Of a DNA stretch of 60,822 nt, positions 60,215 to 60,822 are shown one piece after another. A program made the position numbers and the translations under genes. Every line of letters begins with the position of its first letter. The stretch's first letter is position 1. The stretch is taken from positions 1 through 60,822 of the forward strand of contig CAKTQV010000011.1 of NCBI GenBank assembly GCA_934597255.1, in the 5' to 3' direction. The notes beneath the pieces are model-generated. The model was not told where the DNA came from. It did not search any database and saw only the letters and a list, made by a program, of their open reading frames with translations. Origin of the DNA: an uncultured Oscillospiraceae bacterium. Lineage in GTDB: Bacteria; Bacillota; Clostridia; Oscillospirales; Oscillospiraceae.

Positions 60215-60822
60215 CGCCCGGGCAGATTAAATGTCTGCCCGAGAAGACCGGGCGCGGGAAACACGGCTCGCCCGCCGGGGGCGGGCGTAAATTCAAAAGG
60301 GTCTGTGGGCCTTTTGAATTATGCCGGGCAGATTCACTTCGCCCGGGCAGATCAAATGCCTGCCGAGGAGAACGGGCGCGGGAAACACGGCTCGCCCGCC
60401 GGGGGCGGGCGTAAATTCAAAAGGGCCTGTGGGCCTTTTGAATTATGCCGGGCGGATTCACTTCGCCCGAGCAGATCAAACGCCTGCCGAGGAGAACGGG
60501 CGCGGGAAACACGGCTCGCCCGCCGGGGGCGGGCGTAAATTCAAAAGGATTGTGGGGCCTTTTGAATTATGCCGGGCGGATTCACTTCGCCCGTGCAGAT
60601 CAAAGCAGATCAAGCCTCTGCCCGAGGAGAACGGGCGCGGGAAACACGGCTCGCCCGCCGGGGGCGGGCGTAAATTCAAAAGGGCCTGTGGGCCTTTTGA
60701 ATTATGCCGGGCGGATTCACTTCGCCCGAGCAGATCAAACGCCTGCCGAGGAGAACGGGCGCGGGAAACACGGCTCGCCCGCCGGGGGCGGGCGTAAATT
60801 CAAAAGGATTGTGGGGCCTTTT
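60215..60822. repeat. Tandem array of about 124-bp palindrome-rich units (at least 4.5 copies)
   Basis: The core GGGCGCGGGAAACACGG recurs at 60250, 60374, 60498, 60633 and 60757, so the period is 124, 124, 135 and 124 bp. The 135-bp unit has an 11-bp insertion that repeats CAGATCAA. Each unit has three inverted repeats: CGCCCGCC-GGG-GGCGGGCG; TTCAAAAGG with CCTTTTGAA; and CGGGCG with CGCCCG. Copies are almost identical, apart from a variant loop (GATTGTGGGG instead of GCCTGTGGG) in two of them. The array runs off the window. Because 124 is not divisible by three, the reading frame shifts each unit, so it is unlikely to code for protein. It could be a structured RNA, a binding-site array or an intergenic repeat family. 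Confidence 0.9.

Noticed and set aside
60134..60797. Reading frames running through the tandem repeats
   Set aside because: The 124-bp period shifts frame at each unit, there is no ribosome-binding site, and all frames are open only because the unit lacks stops. Treated as non-coding.
60215..60822. Possible CRISPR array
   Set aside because: The units are near-identical over their full 124 bp, with no short repeat and unique spacers, and no cas genes are near.

Overview
The window looks like a chromosomal segment of a GC-rich, endospore-lineage member of the Clostridia, probably Oscillospiraceae-like. The evidence is spoIVB-spo0A, sepF-divIVA, an Rnf complex in clostridial order (C-D-G-E-A-B), a TagF-type glycerophosphotransferase, LtaS-like enzymes, an EF-P/M24-peptidase pair, a CD1247-type zinc-ribbon protein, and SigA-like promoters with AT-rich boxes in otherwise GC-rich DNA. 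No plasmid, phage, transposase, CRISPR array or tRNA gene was recognised.

Layout. 1-293: end of a 23S-5S rRNA operon and two terminators. 438-4962: accessory genes of unknown function, several AT-rich, possibly orphan immunity-type genes. 5068-12702: mismatch repair and tRNA modification (miaB-mutS on the minus strand, divergent from mutL-small gene-miaA-hfq). 12699-21105: an envelope/division run (HlyD-like adaptor, YggS, SepF, DivIVA, IleS, LspA with a long tail, RluD). 21167-25008: a small lipoprotein, a MotA/MotB-like (ZorAB-like) pair on the minus strand, and a small membrane protein. 25106-30075: complete branched-chain amino-acid ABC transporter (livJHMGF). 30152-32081: PssA-like synthase, DMT exporter, cysteine-rich small protein. 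32160-37474: rnfCDGEAB on the minus strand. 37745-39370: a GH2 glycosidase. 39634-41655: spoIVB and spo0A. 41730-49499: D,D-carboxypeptidase, ComEA-like protein, two-component system with a GerMN lipoprotein, M24 peptidase, EF-P, zinc-ribbon protein. 49563-57562: a minus-strand envelope cluster built around a YidC-TagF fusion and two tandem LtaS-like enzymes. 57789-59986: rpmG-secE-nusG-rplK-rplA (minus). 60215-60822: a tandem array of about 124-bp palindrome-rich units running off the window.

The most unusual items are: (1) one protein that joins a YidC/Oxa1 insertase domain to a CDP-glycerol glycerophosphotransferase domain, inside a cluster with two LtaS-like phosphotransferases, a membrane acyltransferase and a GNAT enzyme, which suggests a teichoic-acid-like polymer pathway; (2) a Spo0A whose phospho-acceptor aspartate is replaced by glutamate and which has also lost an acidic-pocket residue, under a promoter region with 0A-box-like sites; (3) a stand-alone ZorAB-like ion-driven motor pair without the other Zorya genes; (4) the structured tandem repeat array. 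All functions are read from sequence motifs and gene order; no search or alignment could be run.
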